Notes: generated from the letters alone by a model not told the origin. 64,000 nt of DNA from Aedes albopictus (GCF_035046485.1 NC_085137.1:43641155-43705154); one strand, 5' to 3'; counted from the stretch's first letter, positions 1-12,341 are shown. A program made the numbers and translations.

Positions 1-345
1 CGTTATTTGGATAGATTGACACTTTTCTAGGAAAGTTGGAAGGAATTTTGTTATGCTGTTGTTATTCTCTTCTGCTCGGAATACGCCGCTGTTTGTTCTC
101 CCGATCACTATCATAAGAGTTTTAATGCTATAACTGATTTCCTTTATCGATTTTCACATCTGCAAATGTAATACGATCATTAGTGGAAGAGAAAATCGGA
201 TATTCATTTTCGATTATATTTGTAATTATAGATGCTTGTCAAAACCATTCTCTAGCAAATTACCAAGAGATTATTCAAAAAATGGATCATATTTTAGAAA
301 TAATAATATTAATAAGAGAATATAAATTTAAAAAAATATACCTTA
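1..345. other. AT-rich stretch, no gene seen
   Basis: AT-rich sequence with no codon-like pattern and no recognisable element. The only open frame (183-371) begins at GTG and shows no known motif. Confidence 0.5.
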
Positions 346-500
346 CCCAGTCAACACACGATCGCATATGATGTTGCATAGGATGCAAAAGTGGAGGCGA
401 TATACGCACACTTTACACGCGGGTTAATGGAAGCGTGTACGCATATGGCCTCCACTTTAGCATGCTATTCAGCATCATATAAGACTTTGTGTTAGCTGGG
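346..500. mobile_element. 155 bp MITE with TA target duplication
   Basis: The ends form an imperfect inverted repeat of about 60 bases, running from CCCAGTCAACACA on the left to TGTGTTAGCTGGG on the right. Both arms contain AAAGTGGAGGC in inverse orientation. The dinucleotide TA flanks both sides (344-345 and 501-502), as expected for Tc1/mariner-type non-autonomous elements. There is no coding capacity. Confidence 0.75.
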
Positions 501-834
501 TATGTTATGCTCTTATGATATTGAAATTGAAAACAGTACATTCTAACAATTTGAGGTCTGGTCATTGAAACTTTGGTGTGCCTATTTGTTTTTTTTTTCT
601 ATTGTTTTAGGCAAACTTTGTAGAAAACTCTAATTAACCTTCCGTAACTCGCGAGGCTGGCCACCACCGCTTGCACCACGCTAATGTTGAGCACAAAAAG
701 CGAGATTTTTTCAACGTATTGTACAAAATACAACAGCGAAATCCCTCGAGGGTTAGGAATTTCTGAAGAAATTCATGTGGAATTTCGGGGTGTCCATTTA
801 AAAACGAAACTTTTTTCATTATTCATAAGATTTC
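501..834. other. unassigned stretch before the first array
   Basis: Mixed-composition sequence between the MITE and the first GGAATTCC-type array. No gene or repeat is recognised. Confidence 0.4.
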
Positions 835-1253
835 ATTCATTATTCATCATTCACGTCTCTTCAGAAGTTTCTACAGAGATTCTTCCAGAAAATTCTTCAG
901 CAATGCCTCCAGGAGTTTCATCTTTGTTTTTTTTTCAGAAGATCTCTCAGGAAGATCTTGACAGGAGTACCTTCAGGAAAAACTTTAGGATTTCCTTCAG
1001 CATTACTTTCAGGAGGATTTAGGGATGCATCCTAGAGATACATCGAAAATTTATCCAGAAGATCCTTCAGGATTCCCAGGAGGTCCAGAGATTAGTCTGA
1101 GAGTTCCTTCAGGGACTCCGTCTGAAGTTCCTTCAGAAATTCCTACATGAATTTCTTCACGAACTAGTCCAGGAGTTTCTCAGAGATTTCTCCAGAAGAT
1201 TCTTTAGTAAATTCGTCTAGAATTCCAACAATGGATTTTTTATGACGTTCTGT

Positions 1254-1332
1254 ACTGCCGTTCTAGGCATACTTGTCTCATGTTATATGGGATCCCCATA
1301 TAACATGGGACGATTGGGCGTAGAACGGCAGT
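1254..1332. mobile_element. 79 bp near-perfect hairpin mini-element, type A
   Basis: A palindrome beginning ACTGCCGTTCTA and ending TAGAACGGCAGT, with inner arms around CATGTTATATGGG. It lies within the array with TGTA on the left and TGTG on the right as a possible 4 bp duplication. A second copy lies at 50583-50658. Confidence 0.75.
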
Positions 1333-3444
1333 GTGGGAATCACTCAAGCAGATCCTTCAGGGATCACTCCGGAAGTTTCATCAAGGCTTCCTACAGGAAC
1401 TCCTTATACATAGTATCCCTCCTGCAATTTCTCCAAGAATCGCTCCTGAACTTCCATAGGGGCTTCCTCTTGAAATTACTTCAGAATGTCTCATGAAAAT
1501 TTTTCAGAGATTCTTTCAGGAGTTCTTTCAAGGATCGCTCCGGAAGTTCCTTAGGTGACCTCTCCAGGAGTTCATTCAAGGATCTCCCTAAAAGCTCCAG
1601 GGGGATTCAGGGATGCATCCAGGTGTTTATTACGAGTTCGTTCAGAAGTTCCCAAAGCTATTTCAACAGGAGTTCGCTCAGGAAACCTTACAGAAGTCCC
1701 TTCAGATATTCTTTCAGGAAGATACACAAATGCCTCCTGAAGATTCGTCAATAGTTGCATAAGAAGTTTCTTCAAGAATTCCTGCAGGAGGTCTTAAGAA
1801 ATAAGTCAAGTAGTTCCTGCAACGATTGCTTCTTTAGAAATTCTAAAGAACTTTAGAAATTTCAACAGGAGTTCTTACATAAATCAGTCCAGGAGTTTCA
1901 GCCATTCTTGCAGATGTTTCTTTAGAGATCCCTGCTGATTTTTTTTTTCAGGGATTCCTACATAAGTTCCTTCAGAAATATCACCAGGAGTTCCATGAGA
2001 GACTTATAGGAGTATTCAAAGATACGACCAGGAAAGTTCAGGGATTCCCCCAGAAAATTTTCAGAGATTCCTATATAAGAGTTCCTTCTAAGATTCCTTC
2101 AGGATATCCTGAAGGGATTCCTCGACAAGTTTCTTTAAGGATTCTGTCAGGAGTTTTTTTCAGGGATCACTCCAGGGGTTTTTTCAGATTGTAGATTGAG
2201 ATTGAGGTTTTTCCAGGATGACTCACGGATGCCTCCAGAGATCCAGAAGTTCATTCAGGTTTTCCTACAGGAGTTCCTTCATGGAATCTTGTAGGAGTTC
2301 CTATAATAATTTCCTTGGGATTACAATCAAGCATATCACCGGGATATTCTTGACGAGTACCTCCTGCAAATCCTTTCTCCTATCTGGCAAGATTCCCTTT
2401 GAGAGGTTTCGCTGAAAATCCTTCGAGGATTCCTTCGGATATTCCTACCGGAATTCAAGAATTTCCCTTGGAATTCCAGCATAAATGTTTCCTGTAATTT
2501 CTTCGTGGATTCCTCCTGGACTTCCTTCATGGGCTTCCCTGGACTTCTTTCCAGGATTCCTCCTGGAATTTTTTCGGAGGTTCCTTCTAGAATTCCTTCG
2601 GAAATTTCTCCTGGAATTCTTTTGAGGATTACTTTTGGTATTCTTTCGAGCATTCCAACTGATATTCAGGTCCCTCATAAAATTCTTTATAGGAATTCTT
2701 CTTGGAATTCCTTCGGAACTTCCTCCTAAAATTCCATCGGAATTTCCTTCTGGAATTCCTTCAGTAATTTCTTCTAAATTTTTCGTTAATTCCTCCTATA
2801 AATCCTTTAGAGATTCTTTCTCGAATTCCCTTGGAAATCTCCACTGGAATTCTTTGTGGATTATTGCTGGTATTCCTTTGGGATTCGTGCTGGATTTTTT
2901 TCGTGATTTCCTCTTGTAATTTCAGCAGGTATTTCTCCTAGAATTATCCTCGTGGAATTCTTACGAGGATTCCTCCTGAAATTCGTTCGGTGATTCCTCT
3001 TCAAATTCCTTCGAGGATTTGCTCTTGATATTGATATAGGAGTTCCTCATGGAATTCCTTCGAGGATTTCTCCTCGAATTTCTTCGAGGATTCCTCCTGG
3101 ATATTTTTCGATGGTTCCTTCTAACAATCCTTTGGGAATGCCTTTCAAAATTCTTTCTGGAATTCCTTTGGAGATTCCTCCCGGAGTACCTTCAAGGAAT
3201 CCGTCTGAAATTCATTCGGGGATTCCTCGTGATATTTCGTGGATTCTCCAGCATTCCTCATGCAATTTATTATGGATTTTTTTTCTTGGTGATTTCTCCG
3301 AAGATTCCTCCTGATCTTCCTATGGCCATTCCTCTTGAAATTGCTTCGGGATTTCCTCCTGAAAAACCTTTGAGGATTCCGCCTGAATTTCTTTCGGAGA
3401 TTTCTCCCGGAATTCTTTCGGTGATCCCCCTGAGATTCAAAGAG

Positions 3445-3495
3445 ATGAACTAGCCAAGGGCTGAAAGTCTCTAATATAGATAAATCAATCAAACA
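3445..3495 (+). repeat. SINE 3'-tail fragment in the array
   Basis: The segment GAACTAGCCAAGGGCTGAAAG, followed by an AATC-rich end, matches the 3' tails of the SINE copies at 54112-54273 and 53507-53640 (there on the minus strand). Array sequence resumes on both sides, so this is a truncated insertion. Confidence 0.6.
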
Positions 3496-4160
3496 ACCCC
3501 TGAGATTCCTGCAGGAATTTCTCCTGTTATTTCTCCGAAGATTCCTCATAGAGTTCCTCCGGAGATTCATCCTGGAATTTCTTTGGAGATTCTTCCTTGA
3601 ATTCTTTCGGTAATTCCTTTTGGAATTCCTTAAGGGTTTCCTCCTGAAATTCCTTCGGGGATTCTTTTTGGAAGTCTTTCGAGGATTCCTTCTAAAGTTT
3701 CTTTTGGAATTCCTTCGGGGATTGCTCCTGATATTCCGTCGGGGATTCCTCCTGGAATTTCTTCGGAATTTCCTCTTGGTAATCCATTGGTGATTTCTTC
3801 TCAAATTCCTTTCGAAATTTCCGCAGGAGTTCCTTCGGGGATTCCTGATGTAATTCCCTTAGAATTTCTGCTTCAATTCAATTCGGAATCCTCATGGAAT
3901 TCCTTCTGGGATTCTTCCTGAATTTCCTTCCTAAATTCTTCAAAAAATTCCAATTAGGGATTTCTTCAGAAGTTTCTGCAGGGAACTCTCTAAAAAAGAT
4001 TCTTGTATTACCACAAATTCCTGCAGAAGTTCTTCCAGGGTTTCATGCAGCAGTCCAAAATTTTCTTCATGGAATCCTGCAGGAGTTTCTTTAAGGCTCC
4101 TCCTGAAATTCCTTCTGAGATTCCTATCTGAAATCAATCGGGGATTCCTTAGCGTAAATA

Positions 4161-6480
4161 AAGCGGTCTTATTATCAAATTAGATAGCTTCTGAAGGTTC
4201 TAAGAAAACAAAACAAAACTTGTGGCAAAATCGATATGTTTGCAATCAATGGAGTAATGCAACATGCACTACAATAAGTAAACGGGTAATGTAACAATAG
4301 GTCTAATCACTGGTCGCAGTGACGGACCCGAACAGAAATAAAAATACATTTATTCAAACGCAATAGTTTATGTCATCAATGGACATGAAAAAGCTCGGAC
4401 TACAAATCCCAAAGCAAAATAACAACTTCTTTGCTTTGCCAATGTTGAGATTATGACCAAATTTTGGTTACGTCGATTCAAGCCGTAGCCGCCGCCGCCG
4501 AAAGCTGCCACCAGCGTGACACCGATGACGCCTCCGCCGAGCAAAATAAAGTCGGCGCACAGGTCTACTGCGGTGCATGTTTCAAAAATATTTGTTTTGT
4601 ATTATGCACATTGTAACTTATTTTATTGAAAATAACACTAGTTTACAAAATAAAACAAAAGTCGTGAACTTCTGTTAACGACCAAAATTTTTGAAGTACA
4701 ATTTAGCACTGATTTCGAAACCGTGCTTCAAAAAAATTTAAGTAGTGCAGTTTTTGAGTTTTAGCTCAATATCGAGTTTTACAACTTTTAAAAATATAGG
4801 ATTTACTAAAACTCAAATATCTTGCATTTTGTTCAACCGATTTCAAATCTTTTTCCATAAATTAAAAGCTGAATACAATACCATTCGATCATCCGAAAGC
4901 AGGTTTTGCATCAGATTGATGAAATTCAAGATATTGACGAGTTTTGGGGACGATCTCCTTAAATTTTAGCCAAATTTCCAAAAATTTATGATGAAATGTA
5001 TTTTTTCAATAAAAAAAAATCAATCTAAAAATTCTTTCTCAACGTTTATTTGACATATCATATGTAGGCGAGTTACAGTAAAAAATTCAGCTCAATCGGA
5101 GCATTGATTACGGAAAATTAGATGTGTGAAGTAAGCGACCTTGCTTAAAAATAGAACAAAAATGGATTTCAAATCATCATTTTTGTATAGAAAGTCGAAA
5201 AAAATTCCGCTCTACTGTAATTTTTTTCCTTCGCGTTTTCGAACTCAGGGCATGGTTCTACACCAAAAATGATCATCAACTTACCGAGTTCAAAAATGCT
5301 GTAAACTAGTGTAATGGATGAATAATGATCAACTTCCCCCAGGGTATGGTGCCAAAATGGCCTGAGCTCATTTTCATATGGTTCCAAACTAGGGCAATTT
5401 TGGATATTATCAGCAAGTTTGTTCTCTCCGGGAATGATGCAGGTCTGGTTTTATAGGCCAAATTTCCTGAAACTGAATTGAATAATTTAGCTTGGTTAGG
5501 AAATATTTGACGCCAACATTGAGGTTTAAAAAACATAGTAAAGAGAACAAAACCACCAAAAATACCTAAATTTCCGTACTTGGAAAAAGTAAGTACCGAC
5601 ATGTTTTGAGGGTCTTTCAACCGATATTTTTGTTATTTATCTTTTTGCGATATACGATGACGTTTGAATATTAAAAAAAGGATGTTAATATAGAATAAAT
5701 CCGATTGCAAGATAGGAAACTTTCACATGCATTTATTTCCGGTTTTTCTTCAGGGACCATTAATAAACCACGTAGCCTTTTAGGGTGGAGGTGAATCTGA
5801 TCAAAGTTTACGCTCCATACAAATTTTTCAACTTTTGTGTAGACAAAAGTATGCGTGAGAGGGGGTCTAACATGACCAAAATTAAGAATTTTCTATTTTC
5901 AGTTCATATTTTGTCCTTCACATTTAAAGCTTTTTCCATTTCATGTTATGTTCTTTTTTTAGGTTCGGGCAGTTTTGAATCTCTGACTATCTATCAGTAA
6001 CACAATATGCCCCAAAATAAGTAAATAAGGAAAAAAAAATTTTCATGCGAAACATTTTCTTATTTATATTATTTTTTTTCAGATTTTTAAAAAAAATGGT
6101 TTCGTCTTCACAACAACAGTTTGCTACTGCGATGCTATTTAAGAAACGATTTTTTTTTTCAAAGTAGGTGATTCCTATCTGTTATTTTCAATTGTCAAAA
6201 ATTTCCATTGGAATTTTCTGAGAATAAATATCTATAGGATGTTTGATAAAAAAAAACTTTTTTTTAAGCACTCAGAGAGTGGAGGATTTCGTGAAACAAG
6301 TTGTCAAAAATAAATTAGTATCAACACATTTCATTTAAATGATATAAAACGAATCAAAACACATTTTATAAAGATTCTTTCTAATGGAAAGTTCGAAGGT
6401 TCTGCTTCTGAAAACGACGCCTTAAATCTTAATATTCAATAACTTACATCTACTCAAAACCAGGTCACTTCCTCCGATTT
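4161..6480. other. AT-rich gene-free region
   Basis: About 2.3 kb of AT-rich DNA. A short GC-rich island near 4480-4560 contains a GCC-rich run. The open frames here have no recognisable motifs and unremarkable composition, so I call no gene. Confidence 0.45.
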
Positions 6481-6790
6481 TACTTTTATCATCAATAATG
6501 GAAACATCCAGGTACCCCACACGCCCACAAACAAACAGCCACTCAAATTTGTACACTCGGGCTAGCAGACTTCCTGTGACTGTGAGGAGCCGGGAAGTCA
6601 AATACCGTCCGTCCGGCCCGCGCCGCTGCCCTGAGCCCGAGACACCGAGAGACACATTCCAATCCGCAAATAAACTGAACAACTTTATTAGCGAGTGCTT
6701 CACGGTTTCTACCAACCACCACCGCCACGGAGAAACAGCAACCCGAATGAACCCAAGATGGGCCAAGCCTAAATACTGTCGGGTGAGGTA
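6481..6790. other. GC-richer island of unknown nature
   Basis: A roughly 300 bp block of clearly higher GC (CCGTCCGTCCGGCCCGCGCC near 6610) within AT-rich flanks. Frames are open on both strands, which argues for composition rather than coding. It could be a fragment of an LTR or of a regulatory or exonic region, but I could not match it to a family. Confidence 0.3.
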
Positions 6791-8617
6791 AAAATATCCT
6801 TCATGAATATTGTTGGAACAACTAGACCGACCCTTAAACCGCTTACAGGCATGACAAGCTACGTTAAATCAAAGACAATATCCGTCTCAAATATCAGAAT
6901 TCAGTTGTAGTTCACGAAAGAACTTTTGTGTTATATTAGACTGAATTTTACATGTTTTGTTTTGTATTGTGCGTTCATCATCTGTAAATTCATGCTTTGA
7001 GTTTTTTGTTTTTTTTTTTATTATTTTGTTGGAAAGGTTTAAGTTGTTACATCAAGTATGCTGTGAAAAGTAACCTCCGGAACTGAAATTTAATCTATTT
7101 TTTACATAAATTGTAAATTTGATTGCTTCGTACGATCACTTAGTGATTTACTCCTGAAACTTTTCTGAAATGTTAAAATTTTCGTCACTATGAACAGACA
7201 TTCACAGGCCTCAATCCCAAGAAACATAATTAATCGATTCATATAACATATTTTTTTGCCATATGAAACGGTAAAGTTACACGGTTCCTAATGTTATTCA
7301 GTCTCGTTTGAAAGAGAAATTATTATTTTTTTGCTTTTGATGTAAATGCGTTGCTTGAAATGAAATTTTCACATTTTTATTATTTTTTATTTTTTTATTT
7401 ATTTTTTTATTTATTTATTTTTTTTTTTTGAACAACCAAAAACTACAACCAAGTAACTCCAGCGTACGATGACTGACTCTTGAATCAAGCATCCACGGTA
7501 TGTGGAAGCAGGCAGCAACACACAAATTGAGAAAACAAACACTCCCTTTCGCGCCCTCGTAATTCTGCTGCCCTCCAACCTGCCACCCGAAGGTCGCAAT
7601 TTTATGAAGTCGCCGATATCCGAGCGACGGGGAGAGCAAAAGTCGAATCAGTCTTATGGAAATAACAAATGCGGAAAAATTAAGGTACGGGGGCTTCCTC
7701 TGAATTATAATGATTTCTTCCCCCAACTACCTGAGAGTATTGAATTTCACGAAAAAACGGAGGGATGGGAATTATGATATCAAAATCATTATTAATTTTG
7801 TAGAAAAAAAAATACATGCGATAACATACGAGTTTCTCATCATGAAAATTTTACAAAATAATTGGTAATTTTAATTGTTTCGCTGGAAAATCGAATAGTA
7901 CGATATGCAACAAAGCAGTCATAGAAAGGAACTGTTGAATGAATTTGATTAGTACCCTGGATACATAGTGTCTATTGAGATACCGATAACAGTGATAGCA
8001 ATATTCTCCTCTAAAATGGTCTCTCGTGAGAATTTCATACTCTGATATTTTCTCTCGTTAAAATCTCAGAAAAGCCTCCACTCTCAGAGGAGCACATTTC
8101 AGTCATCAACATCAACAAGCGTTGCCCCATCATCATCATAAATTCTGAGCAATGATGACCCGACAGAGGCATATCAACAGCTGACGAACGGGAATTCTTT
8201 CGATTCTATCTGGCGAATCATCGCACAAGAAACGATCCAAACAATAGCGAGCCCAGAGCGAGCAGACACATGTTGAACGGGCAAAACTGGAGAATCTGTG
8301 ATTCGATGGGAACATGCGCAGATCCACGGTTCAATCCAGGATTCAACAATCCAGGAAGTATAACAAAACATTGTACTCCATCCAAAAGAGTAATGATAAT
8401 ATTTATTGAAATTGGTCCTACGTAGCCAGAGTGGTAAACAAGCGGCTATTCAGCAAGACACTGTGAACAGAAGGGTTGAAGAATTCGGCTTTAGGGTATT
8501 TGGTCAAATAGACATTTAGTTGAATAGAATTTAACCCGTAAACACCCGAGACGATCCACTTTTGGCAGAAATGCAATATGTTCCTTACCTTGATTTTTAT
8601 TACAGTCAAGGGGAATA
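6791..8617. other. unassigned region with A/T homopolymer tract
   Basis: AT-rich sequence including a T-rich low-complexity run at about 7380-7430. Two moderately GC-rich blocks (about 7480-7720 and 8100-8350) look like pieces of old repeats but were not identified. No gene is supported. Confidence 0.4.
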
Positions 8618-8625
8618 GTTATGCT

Positions 8626-9028
8626 CAGGGATGGCATTCACCATTTGCAAAGAGTTACATTCACTTGCCACTATCTCAGTTCATAAGCATGCTATCAAAA
8701 AACAATGTATGGATGACTTTTACCTTGTAGTTTTATCTGAAAGTTTGCCGAATAGCATAAGGGTCGCAAACGCATGCTTAACTCGTGAGCGAGCTGTGAA
8801 AACAACTCTCCACGCCGTGAATGCAAATTACATTCACGGCGTGGAGAGTTGCTTTTACAGCTCGCTCACGAGTTAAGTATGCGTGTGCGACCCTTATGAT
8901 ATTCGGCAAACTTTCAGATAAAACTACAAGGTAAAAGTCATCCATACATTGTTTTTTGATAGCATGCTTATGAACTGAGATAGTAGCAAGTGAATGTAAC
9001 TCTTTGCAAATGGTGAATGCCATCCCTG
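8626..9028. mobile_element. 403 bp fold-back hAT-type MITE
   Basis: Nearly the whole element is one inverted repeat: the left arm starts CAGGGATGGCATTC and the right arm ends GAATGCCATCCCTG, folding about position 8827 with only scattered mismatches. The 8 bp sequence GTTATGCT flanks it directly on both sides (8618-8625 and 9029-9036). An 8 bp duplication plus CAGGG termini is the hAT signature. Mirror-image frames on the two strands (8631-8876 and 8778-9023) are a result of the palindrome. Confidence 0.85.
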
Positions 9029-9112
9029 GTTATGCTTATAAATGCATGGTACCTTTCTGCTTTGCACCCTCCCCCTTTTGCTGGTAGTCGAAAATACGTG
9101 CCTTTTTTGTAT

Positions 9113-9429
9113 CTATATCTATATCTATATATATATAAAAATGAGTTTGAAATCCCTTTGAGGCAACAAAACTCACAAACGGCTGAACCGATTAGGATGG
9201 CTCTTGCACGGTTCGATTCGTTTTAATGGTGGCTGTGTTTATATGTACAAAAAGTTACGAAAATCAACTAGAAAAGTAAGAAAATTGATAAAGTATTGAT
9301 TTTTCATGAGCTGGGAAGGAAATCAACACGATCGAAAATTAGATCAATCTAGAGTGCGGTGCAATTTTGAGCTCAACAGTTGTCAAACTATCACAAGGCG
9401 GCAAGACAAAGTTTGCCGGGACAGCTAGT
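9113..9429 (+). mobile_element. mini-me/Helitron-like element, copy 1
   Basis: Starts with a TATATC/TATA microsatellite and AAAAATGAGTTT, contains GAACCGATTAGGATGG, and ends GCCGGGACAGCTAGT. A (TA)n start, an AACTCAC...CGGCTGAACCGATT core and a CTAG-type end are known from mini-me and DINE/Helitron-like elements of Diptera. Related pieces lie at 11310-11425 and 19640-19978. The family assignment is inferred from these words only. Confidence 0.5.
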
Positions 9430-9465
9430 CTATCTATCTATCTATATATATAAAAATGAATTTCC

Positions 9466-9529
<64 letters not shown>

Positions 9530-9660
9530 GACCGCTATGCATTCGGAAACTACTGAACCAATCGGCATGAAACTTTGTATGTGGGTACTTTTGGGGCCGG
9601 GGAAGGTTCTTAGCATAGTGTGAGACTACTCCGGTCGCTAGAAAGAGGGACTCCCAAAGG
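9430..9660 (+). mobile_element. mini-me-like element with (CTGT)n
   Basis: Begins directly after the preceding element with (TATC)n, TATATATA and AAAAATGAATTTC. A perfect (CTGT)n run follows (9466-9530), then ACCGCTATGCATTCGG and a region rich in AACCAATCGGCATG. A (TA)n plus (GTCT)n pair is the hallmark reported for mini-me elements. Confidence 0.5.
9466..9530. repeat. (CTGT)n microsatellite
   Basis: About 16 uninterrupted CTGT/GTCT units, internal to the mini-me-like element. Confidence 0.9.
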
Positions 9661-9688
9661 AATGAACCGGAAATGAGCTGAGAGAGAA

Positions 9689-11307
9689 CCCAAGTAACAA
9701 TTATACTTTTGTGGCAATCCTGAAGTAATTTCTAAGAAAGAATCATAAAACTTAGCAATAAAGCTCTTTGTTCTGCAAATCTGAGATAAAATAGGTATAA
9801 AACATCCATAACACTAATCTGGCCCACTCTTCAGGAGATCTTCAAAGCTGCTTTTGAAGACTGCTTTGAAACTAGTTGTATTTATGTACATGCGCTGATG
9901 ATTGATTATAAGAACTTCATGAAACTTTAACAAGAATATCTTGAGGCATGTTGATCTTTTAGCTGTCTTTCTCAAAAGTGTCAACAGTGCATCATAAATG
10001 AAATCTTTTACCTAAGCATTATGCAGATTCAAACAAGTTTTGTTACATGGATGAAATATTAATTGAACTGCGAATTAATTTTCATCAAATTGAAATGGCT
10101 AAAACATTTAAATTGCCTGACAGATCATTGACGACAGGGAATCGAAATTTTCCGTGCCATACCCACTTTTTCGTTGATATGCCACCCAAAACATATGAAA
10201 ATTACAAAGCGCCTCAAAAATAATATCAATCATTAACATACGAAGACATAAATTTCCTTTAAAAACAAAAGGCTACGCCACTTTTTCAATTCTTTCTAAG
10301 CATGGCTGCCGTTCCAAGCGAACAAAACTCATGCAGCCGCCATCAATTGTTATTACCTTTAATCCAAACCCCCTTAAAACAACGATGGAACCATGTCACC
10401 TTGCATGAACGCTACAGCCTTTATTGAAGATTGTTTTTACTAGTTATGATCTTAAGGCATATTTGTTTGTCTTAAATGAAACTTATTCGTTTTATACAAG
10501 AGTAACAGCCTTTTACAATTGTTTGTTTACGTTTTCGATGCTAGAAAAATGTCTCTGTACATTTCGCGGTGTTTCGCGTCAATATTTGCCAATTCTATTT
10601 TGTTTCCCTGTATTTTTGCAATTAATAATGAAGTGCAACTTACTAAAATCAGCTTGAGCAGAGTCACAGTAAGTACCCATTTCATTTTCGATTCGCACAG
10701 CTGTGGCGCCTGTGTGAGGAACTGGTTGAAGGCAGGACGACAGCAGCCAACTACTCGCATTTTTGATTGGCCGTAAAATCATTATTTCGTTGACAAGATT
10801 ACTTTTTAGCACAAGAATGGCTAAATTATCAGTGAGCAAACATGTTTATGTGTTTATATTTGCATGGAAACGCGGTTTTTCAACCAATTTGTTACATTCA
10901 TTATTTGGATTGAAAAATAGTTCGTTGTCTTATAATTATTTCGCATAGTTCTTGTTCCAGAGTAATGGCTCTACCTCAAGAATAGAAGGCTTCAAGAAGT
11001 TTTTAAAGGAGGATTAGTCAGATGAAATGCACTTGAATAAACTTTTAATAAAATATGTTGATGTTATGTGTTGAAAATAACTTCAAATGCGCCTTAAAAC
11101 TTATTATAAGATTTAATGCTCTTGTAAATTCAGTTGTTTTATGCGCGAATTTCAAAATTAACTTGAAGACAACTTAAAAACCGCAAAAGAACGAAGATTG
11201 TTTTCTCTTGATAAAAACAACTATAAATGTTCCATGAATTGGTCATGCTGTGATAAAGCTTCCATAAAAATAATCAAATCTAAAAGGAACTGAAATTGTT
11301 ACTTGGG
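9689..11307. mobile_element. 1.6 kb non-coding element with CCCAAGTAACAATT termini, copy 1
   Basis: The left end reads CCCAAGTAACAATT and the right end reads AATTGTTACTTGGG, an inverted terminal repeat of about 14 bases. The interior is AT-rich with no transposase-like frame. The same terminal motif bounds 36803-38147 and starts 51382, which supports a dispersed family. The superfamily is not clear. Confidence 0.5.
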
Positions 11308-11309
11308 AA

Positions 11310-11425
11310 GTTCAACACGGATCCTAGGTCGCAAACAAAACCAATCTAGAGTGCGTTGCTGCAATGAGCCCCGCACGCCCCGCAGTTGTCAAATTTGGAA
11401 TGGAAAAATAAAGTTGGCGCCCTAT
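11310..11425 (+). mobile_element. mini-me/Helitron-like fragment
   Basis: Shares AATCTAGAGTGCG and CAGTTGTCAAA with the 3' half of the element at 9113-9429. It is truncated on both sides. Confidence 0.4.
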
Positions 11426-11754
11426 GTTGGATAGCAGATCACCAGGGATGCGTGCATTACGAAAGCCCCTTCCCACTCTGGCCCACATCAACTTCTCCAC
11501 GGTTCAAGCTACTGCTAAATCAATGATGGTTGTTTCCGTCGTCCCGGTTGTGGTCAGAGTCGTGGTGGGGATTTCCCAGGCAAGTACGCATGAACACCCA
11601 ATTCTGTTTATGAAATCGTCTGAAAGTTGCAGCCATCCATACTTGCTTTCACCCATCCGCGCGCTGGTCGTACTTGAGAATGTCCAACCAGATCAACCGA
11701 AAATCACCAGGGACACACACTTCAGGCATTATACTCCCGCTGAGAAAACTATCC
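11426..11754. other. unassigned stretch
   Basis: A 111-codon plus-strand frame spans most of it, but there is no recognisable motif, and the right edge grades into the array. No gene is called. Confidence 0.35.
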
Positions 11755-12341
11755 TGTGATTCCCTTAGGAATTCCTGATGGGGTTTCTTCAGAAATTCAC
11801 CCGGGAATTCCATCTGTGATTTTTTTTTCAGAAACAACTTTCGGAATCATTTTAAAATGACTCCAAGCATTCTTTTTGGGATTCCACCAGAAATTCCTTC
11901 AGGAGTTGTTCCAGGATTTTTCTGTGAATTCCTTCAGGGATTCATCTAAAGCGATTCGTCCAGGAATTCCTCTATAAAGTCCGCCAGAGATTCCTCTAGA
12001 AATTCATCCAGGTATTCCTCTATATATACCTTAAGCAATTCCCCTAGAGATTCCACCAGGGGTTCATCCAGTAACTCCTCCAGGAATTCTTTCAGGGATT
12101 TGTCCAAGAACTCTTGCAGGGATTCTTCATGAAAGTTCACCAGTGATTCTTCAAGAAAATCCACAAGAAATTCGTCTAGGGATTACTCTAGAGATTCCTC
12201 CAGGAGTGTCTTAGAAGATATCTCAGGGAATTTCTCTAGAGATTGCTCCAGAAAATCTCTTAGGTATGTCTACTGAAATTCCTTCGGGAGCTCCTCCAGG
12301 CATACCTTCAGGAGTTCCTCTAGGGATTGCTCATGGAATTC
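11755..12341. repeat. GGAATTCC array, part left of the copia element
   Basis: Imperfect TTCCTCCAGGAATT repeats. The last five bases (AATTC, 12337-12341) are the left target-site duplication of the copia element, and the array resumes at 18342, so both parts were once continuous. Confidence 0.85.

Larger units (their letters stand above)
835..4160. repeat. degenerate GGAATTCC / TTCCTCCAGGAATT array
   Basis: More than 3 kb of imperfect short repeats built from AATTCCT, CCAGGA and TTCCTTCGG words, with spacing that is often a multiple of 3 (about 12 or 15 bases). Because the core GGAATTCC is palindromic and stop codons are rare, long open frames appear on both strands. One is a 219-codon minus-strand frame at 3145-3804 consisting of RRN/RNS runs. 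These frames are products of the repeat, not genes. A hairpin mini-element (1254-1332) and a SINE tail fragment (3445-3495) interrupt the array. The second half (from about 2420) is richer in TTCGG/TTCGAGGATT variants than the first. Confidence 0.85.

Noticed and set aside
3145..3804. 219-codon minus-strand frame of RRN/RNS repeats
   Set aside because: Lies wholly in the GGAATTCC array; overlapping frames on the other strand are equally open and the composition follows the repeat.
6498..6791. 97-codon frame in the GC-rich island
   Set aside because: Frames on both strands are open and no family resemblance is visible; likely composition.
8631..9023. Two nearly identical 81-codon frames on opposite strands
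   Set aside because: Mirror images produced by the fold-back element.
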